Shown here piece by piece: positions 26,447 to 35,932 of a stretch of 64,000 nt of DNA. Position numbers and translations under genes: made by a program. Source of the DNA: Selenomonadales bacterium 4137-cl (lineage in GTDB: Bacteria > Bacillota > Negativicutes > Sporomusales > UBA7701); NCBI GenBank assembly GCA_032334055.1, contig JAUOZS010000001.1:4295475-4359474 (forward strand), written 5' to 3'. The notes below the pieces were generated by a model. The model searched no databases. It had not been told where the DNA came from and saw only the letters and a program-made list of their open reading frames with translations. How positions within the stretch are numbered: the first letter of the stretch is position 1; each line of letters opens with the position of its first letter.

Positions 26447-27577
26447 ATGGACAAACGGCGCATTACAGCACTCGCGCTGGCCCTGCTGCTCACGTCGGCC
26501 GCCGCGCTGCCCGCCCTCGCCAACGAAATCGAAGACCACCAGCGCCAGTTGCAGGACATCCAGCAGCAAATGCAGCTTCACCAGCAAAAAGCCGCCGAGG
26601 CCCAGCAAAAGGTCACCAGCGTCGCCGAACAGCTACGTCTCATCCAGACCGACCTTGACGCCGCCCTTGACGACTACAACGCCATCCAGTCGCGGCGGGC
26701 CTACACCGAGCAGCAGATCGTCCTCAACAAAGAGATCCTCGCCAAGGCCGAAAAGAGCCTTGCCGAGCGCACCAAAATCCTCAACAAGCGCATCCGCGAC
26801 ATCTACAAGAACGGCCAGGTCAGCTACCTCGACGTTCTCCTCGGCGCCACCGACTTCCGCGACTTCACCACCCGCGCCGACCTGCTGAAACGCGTCCTCG
26901 CCCAGGACGCCGCCCTAATCACCAAAGTGAGGCTCGAGCGCGAACTCGTCACCCGGAAAAAAGCCGAACTCGAACGCGACCGCCTCGCCATCATCGAACT
27001 CGAAAAGGTGGCTCTCGCCAAAAAACGCCTCATCGAAGGCCGCCGCAACGAACGCGAGCAGGTCCTCAACTCCGCCGTCAACGAGCGCGACACCGCCGAG
27101 CGGGCCTATCAGGAGCTCCAGGAAACCTCCCGCCGCATCGAACAAATGATCCGCAACATCCAATCAGGCGGCCAAGACGCCAGCGGCGCCACCGGCACCC
27201 TCATCTGGCCGGCCACCGGCCCCATCACCTCCCCGTTCGGCTGGCGCACCCACCCCATCTTCGGCACCCAGCGCTACCACAGCGGCATCGACATCGGCGC
27301 CGACTACGGGGAACCCATCCGCGCGGCCGACGGCGGCGTCGTCATCTACGCCGACTGGATGGGCGGCTACGGCAAAGCCGTCATCATCGACCACGGCGGC
27401 AGCATCTCCACCCTCTACGGCCATTCCTCCGAGCTGCTCGTCGGCGAAGGCCAGCGCGTCTACAAAGGCCAGGTCATAGCCCGCGTCGGCTCCACCGGCT
27501 ACTCCACCGGCCCCCATCTCCACTTCGAAGTACGCCAGAACGGCTCGCCCGTCAGCCCGCTCGGATATTTGCCCTAG
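26447..27577 (+). CDS. EnvC-like murein hydrolase activator or M23 endopeptidase
   Basis: A 376-residue exported protein. The signal peptide ends near ALA-NE (residue 26). A long coiled coil covers about 27-235. A LytM/M23 domain (about 255-376) has HSGIDIGADYGEP and HLHFEVRQNG, which contain the zinc ligands, plus SPFGWRTHPIFG. The coiled coil is how such proteins dock on FtsX. Since the metal ligands are present, it may cut peptidoglycan itself rather than only activate an amidase. It follows ftsX and is probably its direct target. Confidence 0.92.
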   Translation: MDKRRITALALALLLTSAAALPALANEIEDHQRQLQDIQQQMQLHQQKAAEAQQKVTSVAEQLRLIQTDLDAALDDYNAIQSRRAYTEQQIVLNKEILAKAEKSLAERTKILNKRIRDIYKNGQVSYLDVLLGATDFRDFTTRADLLKRVLAQDAALITKVRLERELVTRKKAELERDRLAIIELEKVALAKKRLIEGRRNEREQVLNSAVNERDTAERAYQELQETSRRIEQMIRNIQSGGQDASGATGTLIWPATGPITSPFGWRTHPIFGTQRYHSGIDIGADYGEPIRAADGGVVIYADWMGGYGKAVIIDHGGSISTLYGHSSELLVGEGQRVYKGQVIARVGSTGYSTGPHLHFEVRQNGSPVSPLGYLP

Positions 27578-27718
27578 GTTGAATAGGCGGGAGAGATTCT
27601 ACATATAGTTAACAGGAGATTGCTTTAAGTTCAGCTGCGGCGCACCCGCAAGGGGTAGGCCGCCGTTCTGGGCAATCTTGGCCATGAGTACCGTCAACCC
27701 CGAATTGAGGTGTAAATA

Positions 27719-28867
27719 TTGCTTAACCGGCGCTTGCTCGCGGGAGCCGTCGCCCTCGTCGCGGCCACCTTCCTGCTGACCGCGGGGACTTTCTATTACC
27801 TGCTCCAGTCCTGGACCGGCGACGCCGTCGGCGCCGTCAAACTCTTCCGGGTCATCCAGCAGGTCAAGGCCCGCTACGTCGAAGACGTCCCGGTCGAAAC
27901 GCTCATGAACGGCGCTATCAAAGGCGCGGTCGGCGCCCTCGGCGACCCCCACTCCGTCTACCTCGACAAACGCATGTACCGCGAATTCCTCATCGAAACC
28001 GAAGGCTCCTTCAGCGGCGTCGGCATCGTCATCGGCGTCAAGGACAAGGTCCTCACCGTCGTATCCCCCATCGAAGGCACCCCCGGCGACAAAGCCGGCA
28101 TCAAAAGCGGCGACCAGATCGTCAAAATCGACGGCCACGACACCAAAGACCTCGCCCTTGACGAAGCGGTCAGCAAAATCCGCGGCCCCGAAGGCACCAA
28201 AGTCACCCTCACCATCCGCCGCGGCCAGGACACCAAAGACTACGACCTAACCCGCTCCAACATCCAGCTCAAGACCGTCACCGGCAAAATGCTTCCCGGC
28301 AACATCGCCTACATCCGCCTGTCGATGTTCAACGAACAGACCGGCGCCGACTTCGCCCGCAAATACCAGGAACTCGAGCAGCAAGGCATGAAAGCCATCG
28401 TCCTCGACCTGCGCGACAACCCCGGCGGCCTCCTCAGCGAAAGCGTCAAAGTCGCCGGCAAACTCGTCCCCAGAGGCCCCATCGTCTCCGTCGTCCAGCG
28501 GAACGGCCAGCGCGAAGTCCACTCCTCCTACCTCGACGCCGTCAAATACCCGCTCGCCGTCCTCGTCAACGGCGGCAGCGCCAGCGCCTCCGAAATCGTC
28601 GCCGGCGCCGTCCAGGACACCGGCGCGGGCACCCTCGTAGGCGTCAAAACCTACGGCAAAGGCTCCGTCCAGACCATCATGGGCCTCGGCGACAACACCG
28701 CCGTCAAACTAACCATCGCCAAATACTACACCCCCAAAGACCGTTCCATCAACGGCATCGGCATCGAGCCCGACGTCAAAGTCGAACCCCCGTCCGACAA
28801 AGACACCAGCGGCAAAGACCCCCAGCTCGACAAAGCAGTCGAAATCCTCAAAGCCAAAATCAAATAA
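27719..28867 (+). CDS. C-terminal processing peptidase, S41 family
   Basis: A 382-residue CtpA-type serine protease. It has an N-terminal signal anchor (about 7-27), a PDZ domain (about 95-175, GVGIVIGVKD and PGDKAGIKSGDQIVKIDG) and a peptidase domain with catalytic Ser289 (NGGSASASE) and Lys314 (TYGKG). These proteases trim exported proteins and often control murein hydrolases, so the place after ftsEX-envC fits. The start is TTG, with GAGGTG 6 bases upstream. The 140-base gap before it contains an inverted repeat AGATTGC/GCAATCT. Confidence 0.94.
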   Translation: MLNRRLLAGAVALVAATFLLTAGTFYYLLQSWTGDAVGAVKLFRVIQQVKARYVEDVPVETLMNGAIKGAVGALGDPHSVYLDKRMYREFLIETEGSFSGVGIVIGVKDKVLTVVSPIEGTPGDKAGIKSGDQIVKIDGHDTKDLALDEAVSKIRGPEGTKVTLTIRRGQDTKDYDLTRSNIQLKTVTGKMLPGNIAYIRLSMFNEQTGADFARKYQELEQQGMKAIVLDLRDNPGGLLSESVKVAGKLVPRGPIVSVVQRNGQREVHSSYLDAVKYPLAVLVNGGSASASEIVAGAVQDTGAGTLVGVKTYGKGSVQTIMGLGDNTAVKLTIAKYYTPKDRSINGIGIEPDVKVEPPSDKDTSGKDPQLDKAVEILKAKIK

Positions 28868-28874
28868 CAACCCG

Positions 28875-28897
28875 CCCCCGCCGCATGGCGGGGGCGT
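28875..28897 (+). terminator. GC hairpin after the S41 peptidase gene
   Basis: Stem GCCCCCGCC/GGCGGGGGC with loop GCAT and no T run, so termination is probably weak. Confidence 0.55.
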
Positions 28898-29002
28898 TGA
28901 CATTTACCAGCCCGCCTTTCAATATCGCCGCCAATCGTATATAATTTTAGCAGTGCGGCATATCCCGCCCGCGCAAATCCACCACCGACGGAGCAACAAA
29001 CA

Positions 29003-30892
29003 ATGGCCTCTCTCCATGCTGACCAACTGAGCAAATCGTTCGGCGTCGACACCATCTTCGACAACATCGGCTTCGAAATACAAAGCGGCGAAAAAGTCGG
29101 CCTCATCGGCGCCAACGGCGCCGGCAAAACCACCCTCATGCGCTGCCTCCTCGGCCTCGAGCCCCTCGACAAAGGCCACGTCCGCCTCACCCCCGGCGCC
29201 ACCGTCGGCTACGTCAGGCAGCAGACCGTCGCCGGCGACGGGACCGTCTACGCATACCTCGAAGACGCCTACACCGACGTCCTCGAATGCCAGCGGCGCT
29301 TCCGGGAAACCGAGCGGCGCATGGCGGCCGAAAAGGACGAAACCGAACTCGCCCGCCTCATGAAAGCCTACGCCGTCGACATCGAATACTTCGAGCGGTC
29401 CGGCGGCTACCACTACGCCACAGACATCCGCCGCGTCGCCTTCGGCCTCGGCTTCGCCGACGAAGACCTCGCCCGCCCGGTCGCCACCCTCTCCGGCGGC
29501 CAGCAGACCCGCCTCAACCTCGCCAAAGCCCTCTGCCGCACGCCTGACTTCCTCTTCCTCGACGAACCCACCAACCACCTCGACATCGCCATGGTCGAAT
29601 GGCTGGAGGAATTCCTCCAGGGCTACGCCGGCAGCGTCTTCATCATCTCCCACGACCGCTACTTCCTCGACAACACCGTCAGCCGCATCCTCGACCTCCA
29701 GGGCGGGCGGCTCGCCGCCTACGCCGGCAACTACAGCCGCTACCTCGAACAAAAAGCCATGAGCGACGCCGCCCTCCTCAGCGCCTACGAAAAACAGCAG
29801 CGCCAGATCGCCAAAACCGAGGAATACATCCGCCGCTACAAAGCCGGCATCAAATCCAAGCAGGCCCGCGGCCGCCAGTCCCAGCTCGACCGCCTCGAAC
29901 GCATCGAACTCATGCGCCGCGATAAAGTGCTCGAATTCGACCTGCCCGCCCCGGCCGAATGCGCCGACCGCGTCGCCGAACTCATCGAAGTCACCGCCGG
30001 CTACGGCGACAGGACGGTCTTCGAACGCCAGTCGCTGCTCGTCCGCCGCGGCGAATCCGTCGCCCTCGTCGGCCCCAACGGCGCCGGCAAAACCACCCTC
30101 CTCAAGCTCCTCACCGGCGAACTCGACCCCCGCGAAGGGCGGATCAAGAAAGGCAGCCGCGTCCACATCGGCTACTTCGCCCAGCAGCACGAAACCCTCA
30201 GCGGCCACGGCACCCTGCTGGACGAAATCGTCCACGGCTTCGGGATGGGGGAGGAGAGGGCCCGCGGCCTTCTCGGCCACTTCCTCTTCTGCGGCGACGA
30301 CGTCTTCAAACGGATCGGCGACCTCAGCGGCGGCGAAAGAGCCCGCCTCGCCCTCCTTAAACTAATGCTCTCCGGAGCCAACGTCCTCCTCCTCGACGAG
30401 CCCACCAACCACCTCGACATCACCGCCAAAGAAGCCGTCGAAACCGCCCTCGCCGTTTTCCCCGGCACCATCGTCGCCGTCTCCCACGACCGCTACTTCC
30501 TCGACAAAGTCGCCGACCGCGTCGTCGAACTCGACGACGGCCGCCTCAGCGAATACCTCGGCGACTACAGCTACTACCGCCGGCAGAAGCAGCTTGCCGC
30601 CCGCCAGGCCGCCACGACTGCCGCCGCCAGGCCCGCCGCGTCCCGCCCGGCCGCCGCCGCGAAAAAGCGTCCCCCCGACGCCGCCAAAGCCGCCCGCAAG
30701 CTCGAAGAAGAAATCGCCGGCCTCGAAGCCGAACTTACCGCTTGCGAAGCGGCCCTCAACGACCCCGCCACCCACGGCGACCCCGAAACCTCCCGCCAGG
30801 CCGCCGACCGCTACGCCGCCTGCAAAAACGCCCTCGACGCCAAATACGAAGACTGGCTCGCCCTCACCGACCAAAAGAACGAAGGGAATTGA
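29003..30892 (+). CDS. ABC-F family ATPase
   Basis: A 629-residue soluble protein with two ABC domains and no membrane helices. Domain 1 has GANGAGKTT near 37, LSGGQQTRLNLA and FLDEPTNHLD. Domain 2 has GPNGAGKTT near 356, LSGGERARLALL and LLDEPTNHLD. A basic linker (about 240-310, IRRYKAGIKSKQARGRQSQ) is the tRNA-contacting P-site motif region. The tail (about 535-629) is Ala/Pro-rich then coiled coil, as in Uup or YdiF types. ABC-F proteins act on stalled ribosomes or give antibiotic resistance; the subclass is not certain. Confidence 0.92.
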   Translation: MASLHADQLSKSFGVDTIFDNIGFEIQSGEKVGLIGANGAGKTTLMRCLLGLEPLDKGHVRLTPGATVGYVRQQTVAGDGTVYAYLEDAYTDVLECQRRFRETERRMAAEKDETELARLMKAYAVDIEYFERSGGYHYATDIRRVAFGLGFADEDLARPVATLSGGQQTRLNLAKALCRTPDFLFLDEPTNHLDIAMVEWLEEFLQGYAGSVFIISHDRYFLDNTVSRILDLQGGRLAAYAGNYSRYLEQKAMSDAALLSAYEKQQRQIAKTEEYIRRYKAGIKSKQARGRQSQLDRLERIELMRRDKVLEFDLPAPAECADRVAELIEVTAGYGDRTVFERQSLLVRRGESVALVGPNGAGKTTLLKLLTGELDPREGRIKKGSRVHIGYFAQQHETLSGHGTLLDEIVHGFGMGEERARGLLGHFLFCGDDVFKRIGDLSGGERARLALLKLMLSGANVLLLDEPTNHLDITAKEAVETALAVFPGTIVAVSHDRYFLDKVADRVVELDDGRLSEYLGDYSYYRRQKQLAARQAATTAAARPAASRPAAAAKKRPPDAAKAARKLEEEIAGLEAELTACEAALNDPATHGDPETSRQAADRYAACKNALDAKYEDWLALTDQKNEGN

Positions 30893-30897
30893 CTGCA

Positions 30898-31788
30898 ATG
30901 GAGCATGAATTTCTCGTCGTAAACAGCTTCGCGGCGGCGCCGTTCGGCGGCAATCCCGCCGCCGTCTTTCCCGATGCCGACAACCTCGCCAAAGACCTCA
31001 TGCAAAAAATCGCCAGGCAGATGAACCTCGTCGAAACGGTATTCGTCAGCGCCAGCTCGCAGGGCGCAGACTTCCGCCTGCGCTACTTCACCCCTGCCGA
31101 AGAACTGCCCGTCGCCGGCCACCCCACCATCGCCGCCGTCGCTGCCCTACTGACGACAGGCCGCATCGACGCCTCGCGGACAAAATCGCTCGTCGTCGAA
31201 ACCGGGGCCGGGCAGCAGGCCGTCGGCATCGACAGCGGCGCCTCGCCCCCCGTGATCGTCATGGACCAGCCGACCCCGCAATTTCATCCCGTAATCCACG
31301 AGCGGCAGGAAGTGGCGGAAACCCTCGGCATCAACGCCGCCGACCTCATTGACGGCCTGCCCGTCCAGCCGGTCGACACCGGCCTCGGCCACATAATCGT
31401 CCCGGTAAATTCCCTGGACGCCCTCATGCGGGTCCGCCGCGATACCGAGCCGCTCAGAGCCATGTGCCGCCGCTACGGGATGCGCGAAGTGCAGGCGTTC
31501 GCCTTCGCGGCCTACGATCCGGCCAACGACCTTCACACCCGCAACATTTGCCCGCGCGAGGGCCTCGAAGACCCGGGCTGCGGGGTCGGCAACGGCGCGC
31601 TGGGAGCCTACCTTCTCGAGCATCGGTTCGGCGACTGGCCCGCCATCCGCCTCCAGGCCGAGCAGGGGACGGTCGTCAACATGCCGTGCCGCATCACCAT
31701 CCACGCCTCACGCTCGCCGGCCGGCATCGCCCTGGCGGTCGGCGGCGCCGGTGCCGTCATGATCAGAGGCACCCTCTACAGCGGCTGA
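30898..31788 (+). CDS. PhzF family isomerase-like protein
   Basis: A 296-residue protein with the PhzF/diaminopimelate-epimerase fold. It has FGGNPAAVF at about 17-25, the catalytic-region MNLVETVF, PVAGHPTIAA and EDPGCGVGNGALGAYL. The last motif is DPVTGSAH in many relatives. It starts 5 bases after the ABC-F stop, so both are on one transcript. The family often isomerises small carboxylic substrates, but the substrate here is unknown. Confidence 0.9.
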   Translation: MEHEFLVVNSFAAAPFGGNPAAVFPDADNLAKDLMQKIARQMNLVETVFVSASSQGADFRLRYFTPAEELPVAGHPTIAAVAALLTTGRIDASRTKSLVVETGAGQQAVGIDSGASPPVIVMDQPTPQFHPVIHERQEVAETLGINAADLIDGLPVQPVDTGLGHIIVPVNSLDALMRVRRDTEPLRAMCRRYGMREVQAFAFAAYDPANDLHTRNICPREGLEDPGCGVGNGALGAYLLEHRFGDWPAIRLQAEQGTVVNMPCRITIHASRSPAGIALAVGGAGAVMIRGTLYSG

Positions 31789-31828
31789 CCAGCAATAGAA
31801 ACCTCACGAAGCGAAGGAGTGATAGCCC

Positions 31829-32194
31829 GTGCTCATCCTCGAAATCGCCGGCAAGGAATACTCCATCGAACTTTACGACAACCCGGCCGCCAAAGACTTT
31901 GCCGCCGCCCTGCCGCAAACCATAGCCATGAGCCGCTGGGGCGGCGAATACTACGGCAGGCTCGCCGCGCCCGTAGCCGCCAAAGGCGAAACGCGCGACA
32001 CCTTCGCCGTCGGCGAAGTGGCCCTATGGCCGCCCGGCAACGCCTTCTGCATCTTTTTCGGCCCCACCCCGGCCAGCGACTGCGACGAGCCCAAAATGGC
32101 CTCCCCCGGCGTGCCGCTCGGCAGGCTGACCGGCGACGCCACGCCGCTCGACAAGCTCGGCCCCTCCGTCAAAGCCACGCTGCGCCGCGCGTAA
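31829..32194 (+). CDS. Cyclophilin-like fold protein
   Basis: A 121-residue protein with the pattern of the small cyclophilin-like family (TM1367 type): SRWGGEYYGRL, FAVGEVALWPPGNAFCIFFGPTPAS and VPLGRLTGD. It starts with GTG behind GAAGGAGTG. It has no signal peptide. No proline-isomerase activity can be claimed, because the catalytic Arg and Phe pattern of true cyclophilins is not apparent. In a cluster with PhzF and M20 genes. Confidence 0.8.
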   Translation: MLILEIAGKEYSIELYDNPAAKDFAAALPQTIAMSRWGGEYYGRLAAPVAAKGETRDTFAVGEVALWPPGNAFCIFFGPTPASDCDEPKMASPGVPLGRLTGDATPLDKLGPSVKATLRRA

Positions 32195-32261
32195 CGCCCC
32201 AACCCCGCGAAGAAAAGTGTTTCGACACACAAATCATATGGACCGAAAAGGGAGCTCCGCC

Positions 32262-33431
32262 ATGCAGAACAAAATCAAAGCCCTCGCCGCCCAAAACCAT
32301 CCTGCCGTCGTCGCCCTCCGCCGCCACTTCCGGGCCCACCCCGAACTCGGCGGCCGGGAATTCGCCACCCAGGCGAAAATCGTCGAAACCCTTTCTGCCC
32401 TTGGCCTCGCGCCTGTCCCGGTCGCCGGCACCGGCGTAATCGCCGACATAAAAGGCGCCGCCGGCGGCAAAACCGTCGCCCTCCGGGCCGACATCGACGC
32501 CCTGCCGCTCACAGACGAATGCGGCCAGCCCTACGCCTCCACCGTCGACGGCGTATGCCACGCCTGCGGCCACGACGGCCACACCGCCGCCCTCCTGGGG
32601 GTCGCCATGGCGCTCGCCGCGCTCAGGGACGGGATTTCGGGCACCGTTCGCCTTATCTTCCAGCCCAGCGAAGAAATCCTCCCCGGAGGGTCGCTCGGCA
32701 TGATCGAAGGCGGGGCGCTCGCCGGCGTCGACTGCATCATCGGCGCCCACCTGTGGCCGACCGCGCCCCTCGGCAAACTCCATATCTCCCGCGGCCGGCT
32801 GATGGCCTCGGCCGACGCCTTCCGCATCGCCGTCCACGGCAAAGGCGGCCACGGCTCGATGCCCCACCGGGCCGTCAACCCCATCCTTATCGGCACCGAG
32901 ATCGTCGCCGCCGTCAACGCCATCGTCGGCTGCAACATCGACCCGCTCGAGCCGGTGGTCCTCTCCGTCGGCTCCTTCCAGAGCGGCGAAGCGGAAAACA
33001 TCATCCCAGACAAAGCCTCGATCAAAGGAACGCTGCGCTGCTTCGACGGGCAGCTGCGATACACCGTCCTCGACCGCATCGAAACAATCTGCCGGCACAT
33101 CGGCGCAGCCAACGATGCCGAGGTCACGGTCGAAAAAGTCATCGGCTACCCGCCGCTGATCAATCATCCCGCCGTGGCCGAGCGGGTCATAGCTGCCGGT
33201 CGCGAAGCGCTGGGCGCCGACGGGGTGGAAGAAATACCCCCCGCGCTCGCCAGCGAGGACTTCGCCCACTACCTCGCCAAAGTACCCGGCGCGTTCATGT
33301 TCATCGGCGCCGCTGCTTCCGGCCGGGAGACCTATCCCCTCCACCATCCGCGGTTCGACTTCGACGAACGGGCCCTGACCGTCGCCGTCGAAACATTGGC
33401 GGGCGCCGCCCTCGGCCTGCTCCGCCCGTAA
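32262..33431 (+). CDS. M20 family N-acyl-amino-acid amidohydrolase
   Basis: A 389-residue zinc amidohydrolase of the IAA-amino-acid hydrolase/N-acetyldiaminopimelate deacetylase class. Metal ligands are in CHACGHDGHTAALLG (about 95-110), PSEEILPGGSLGMIEGGAL (about 133-150) and the late HHPRFDFDE. The dimerisation domain lies at about 180-290 with KGGHGSMPH. AAGGGAG precedes the ATG at 32262. It would release amino acids from N-acyl derivatives in the cytoplasm. The transporter genes that converge on it could import the same class of substrates. Confidence 0.92.
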   Translation: MQNKIKALAAQNHPAVVALRRHFRAHPELGGREFATQAKIVETLSALGLAPVPVAGTGVIADIKGAAGGKTVALRADIDALPLTDECGQPYASTVDGVCHACGHDGHTAALLGVAMALAALRDGISGTVRLIFQPSEEILPGGSLGMIEGGALAGVDCIIGAHLWPTAPLGKLHISRGRLMASADAFRIAVHGKGGHGSMPHRAVNPILIGTEIVAAVNAIVGCNIDPLEPVVLSVGSFQSGEAENIIPDKASIKGTLRCFDGQLRYTVLDRIETICRHIGAANDAEVTVEKVIGYPPLINHPAVAERVIAAGREALGADGVEEIPPALASEDFAHYLAKVPGAFMFIGAAASGRETYPLHHPRFDFDERALTVAVETLAGAALGLLRP

Positions 33432-33458
33432 ACCCTGTCCGCCGACAGCAAAAGGCGA

Positions 33459-33498
33459 AGGCCCCAACCCTTGCACACACAAGGGTTGGGGCCTTTTC
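33459..33498 (+). terminator. Bidirectional terminator between converging genes
   Basis: A perfect 16-bp stem AAGGCCCCAACCCTTG/CAAGGGTTGGGGCCTT with a 6-base loop and a T run on the + side. It ends the M20 gene and the ABC operon on the - strand. Confidence 0.92.
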
Positions 33499-33512
33499 AC
33501 AGCAAAAAACCT

Positions 33513-34286
33513 CTACAGCATGCTGCCCAGGAACGCCTGCGTCCGCTCCGCCCGCGGCCGGCCGAAAACCTCCTCCGGCGTCCCTTCCTCGACGATTTCG
33601 CCCTCGTCCATGAAAATCACCCGGTGGGCCACCTCACGGGCGAACGCCATCTCGTGGGTCACCACCACCATCGTCAGATGCTCCTCGGCCAACTGGCGCA
33701 TCGCCCGCAGCACCTCGCCGGTCAGCTCCGGGTCGAGAGCCGACGTCGGCTCGTCGAACAGCATGATGTCAGGCTTCATCGCCAAAGCCCGGGCGATCGC
33801 CACCCGCTGCTTCTGGCCGCCCGACAGGCGGGATGGGTAAACGTCGCGCTTCTCCCACAGCCCCACCTTCCTCAAAAGCGCCTCAGCCTCGGGCAGGACG
33901 TCGGCCCGCGCCAGCCCCTTCACCGTCAGCGGCGCCTCAAGGAGGTTATCCAGCACCGTCAGATGCGGGAAAAGGTTGAAATGCTGGAACACCATCCCCA
34001 TCCGGCGGCAGATGCGCCGCGCCTCGGCGTCGGGCGCATAACGGCTCCGGCCGTCGGGGCCCTCGGCCGCCAGCGTCTCGCCCGCCACCGTCATGCTCCC
34101 GCGGTCGATCGCCTCCAGGCGGCACAGGCAGCGCAGCAGCGTGCTCTTCCCCGAGCCCGACGGCCCGATGATGGCGACCACCTCGCCCTTCGCCACCTTC
34201 AGCGACACGCCCCTGAGCACCTCCAGCGCCCCGAAGCTCTTATGGATGTCGGTCATCTCGATCATATACCTGTCGCTATTCGTCAT
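33513..34286 (-). CDS. Amino-acid ABC transporter ATP-binding protein (second system)
   Basis: A 257-residue GlnQ-type ATPase. Walker A GPSGSGKST is at 41-49, the signature LSGGQKQRVAIARA near 148, and LFDEPTSALDPE next. Compared with the first system it has an insert of about 12 residues (EGPDGRSRYAPDAEARR) between Walker A and the Q-loop. The ATG at 34286 overlaps the permease gene by 11 bases; an in-frame ATG at 34265 behind GACAGG is also possible. Confidence 0.92.
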   Translation of the reverse strand: MTNSDRYMIEMTDIHKSFGALEVLRGVSLKVAKGEVVAIIGPSGSGKSTLLRCLCRLEAIDRGSMTVAGETLAAEGPDGRSRYAPDAEARRICRRMGMVFQHFNLFPHLTVLDNLLEAPLTVKGLARADVLPEAEALLRKVGLWEKRDVYPSRLSGGQKQRVAIARALAMKPDIMLFDEPTSALDPELTGEVLRAMRQLAEEHLTMVVVTHEMAFAREVAHRVIFMDEGEIVEEGTPEEVFGRPRAERTQAFLGSML

Positions 34287-34929
34287 ACACGGCGTACCTT
34301 TTCTCCATTTTCTCGAACATCCAGGTCAGCACGAACGTCATCGCCAGGTAGAAAACCGCCGCCACGAAGAACGGCGTAAGATCGAAATCGCGCTGCACGA
34401 TCGAGCGCGTCACCCTGAGCAGGTCGTTCATCGCCAGCACATAAATCAGCGAGGTATCCTTCACCAGCGTGATCGTCTCGTTGCTCACCGGCGGCAGCAC
34501 CCGCTTGATCACCTGCGGCAGGATGACCCGCCGCATCGTCTGCCCGTACGTCATCCCCAGCACCTTCGCGCCCTCGTACTGCCCACGCTCGATCGACTGG
34601 ACGCCGGCCCGGAAAATCTCCGCGAAATACGCGGCGTAATTCAGCACGAACGCCACCGCCGCCGCCGGGAACTCGGGCAGCGTCACGCCCACATACGGGA
34701 TAAACGGCAGCCCGTAATACACGAACAACAGCTGCAGCATCAGCGGCGTGCCGCGCATCAGCCAGATATACACGCCTACCGCCCCGGACAGGGCCGGAAA
34801 ACGCGAAATGCGCGCCAGCGCCAGCGCCAGCCCCAGCGGCAGCGACAGTACGATGGTCACCGAAAACATCTGCAGCGTCACCACCGTGCCGTCAGCCATC
34901 GGTCCGATGAGAGAGAGGATATAATCCAT
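34276..34929 (-). CDS. Amino-acid ABC transporter permease (second system)
   Basis: A 217-residue His/Glu/Gln-type permease with about five membrane helices. RGTPLMLQL lies near residue 60 and the ATPase-contact loop EGAKVLGMTYGQTMRRVILPQVIKR near 120-145. The ATG at 34929 is preferred since AAGGTG lies 7 bases upstream. Confidence 0.92.
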   Translation of the reverse strand: MDYILSLIGPMADGTVVTLQMFSVTIVLSLPLGLALALARISRFPALSGAVGVYIWLMRGTPLMLQLLFVYYGLPFIPYVGVTLPEFPAAAVAFVLNYAAYFAEIFRAGVQSIERGQYEGAKVLGMTYGQTMRRVILPQVIKRVLPPVSNETITLVKDTSLIYVLAMNDLLRVTRSIVQRDFDLTPFFVAAVFYLAMTFVLTWMFEKMEKRYAVYDE

Positions 34930-34946
34930 GCCTTGCACCTTACAAA

Positions 34947-34974
34947 GATGAGACTGCCGGTCGGCAATCTCATC
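34947..34974 (-). terminator. Intercistronic hairpin, second transporter
   Basis: A 13-base arm (GATGAGACTGCCG on the + strand) pairs with CGGCAATCTCATC with one mismatch. It sits between binding-protein and permease genes, matching the hairpin in the first transporter operon. Confidence 0.55.
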
Positions 34975-34992
34975 CGTCTTTCCTGAATTTTG

Positions 34993-35757
34993 CTACTTGA
35001 CGATGTTGGCCCCGAACCACTGCTGCGAAATCTTCGCCGAAGTGCCGTCCTTCTTCATCTCGTCGAGCGCCTTCTGCAGCTTCGCCTGCAGGTCCTTGTC
35101 ATCCTTGCGCAGCCCCACGCCGTACTCCTCGGAACCGAAGTTATCGTTCAGCACCGCGTACTCGCCCGCCTTCTTGGCGATATAGTAGCGGCCCACGATC
35201 TCGTCGACCACCAGAGCGTCGATGCGGCCCGCCTTCAGATCCATCAGCGCCGCCACATTATCGGGGTACTTCTTGAGCTCCTTGAAGGACTTGGCCACCG
35301 CCGCCTCCTTCTCCACAGCCTCGATGCTGCTGCTGCCGTCCTGCACGCCCACCACCTTGCCGGCCAGGTCGGCCTTCGTCTTGACCGGCGATTTGGCGGC
35401 CACCACGATAATCTGCTTATTCTCCATATACGCGTTGGTGAACAGAATGTTCTGCTTGCGCTTCTCGGTGATCGTCAGGCCGTTCCACAGCACGTCGATG
35501 CGCTTGCCGTTAAGCTCGGCCTCCTTGCTGTTCCAGTCGATCGGCTTGAACTCCACCTGCATGCCCAGCCGCTTGGCGGCCTCCTTGGCCATATCCACGT
35601 CGAAGCCCACGATATTGTTCTTAGCGTCGCGGAACCCCATCGGCGGGAAATGATCGTCCAGGCCCACCACGATCTTCTTCTTCTCGGCCGTCCCGCAGCC
35701 TGCCAGCAGCGTAACCGCCAGCACGGCGACAAGGGCGATAGCCATCCACTTTTTCAT
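34993..35757 (-). CDS. Amino-acid ABC transporter substrate-binding lipoprotein (second system)
   Basis: A 254-residue family 3 binding protein with lipobox LAGC (Cys21). The mature part has VGLDDHFPPMGFRD, GFDVDMAKEAAKRLG and IDVLWNGLTITEKRK. It is first of a three-gene operon on the - strand with the permease and ATPase. GGGAGGG lies about 8 bases before the ATG. Only about a third of its sequence looks like the other two binding proteins in the window, so the substrate may differ. Confidence 0.9.
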   Translation of the reverse strand: MKKWMAIALVAVLAVTLLAGCGTAEKKKIVVGLDDHFPPMGFRDAKNNIVGFDVDMAKEAAKRLGMQVEFKPIDWNSKEAELNGKRIDVLWNGLTITEKRKQNILFTNAYMENKQIIVVAAKSPVKTKADLAGKVVGVQDGSSSIEAVEKEAAVAKSFKELKKYPDNVAALMDLKAGRIDALVVDEIVGRYYIAKKAGEYAVLNDNFGSEEYGVGLRKDDKDLQAKLQKALDEMKKDGTSAKISQQWFGANIVK

Positions 35758-35932
35758 TTTCCGTCCCTCCCGTATGTATTGCTTCCTTGCCTATTTTACT
35801 TTACCGTGATAAAGCACAGAACCGCTAAATAAAACGATTATTGGAAACGTTCGTCCCGCGCGGACGGTATGCTGGTCAAATCGCCGCCAATCGCAGTATT
35901 TCGTTTTTTCGTTTTTCGCGGCCCGGCCACTA

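Noticed and set aside
33471..35832. Long + strand frames over the second transporter operon
   Set aside because: They are antisense to three well-recognised genes and have no protein family features.
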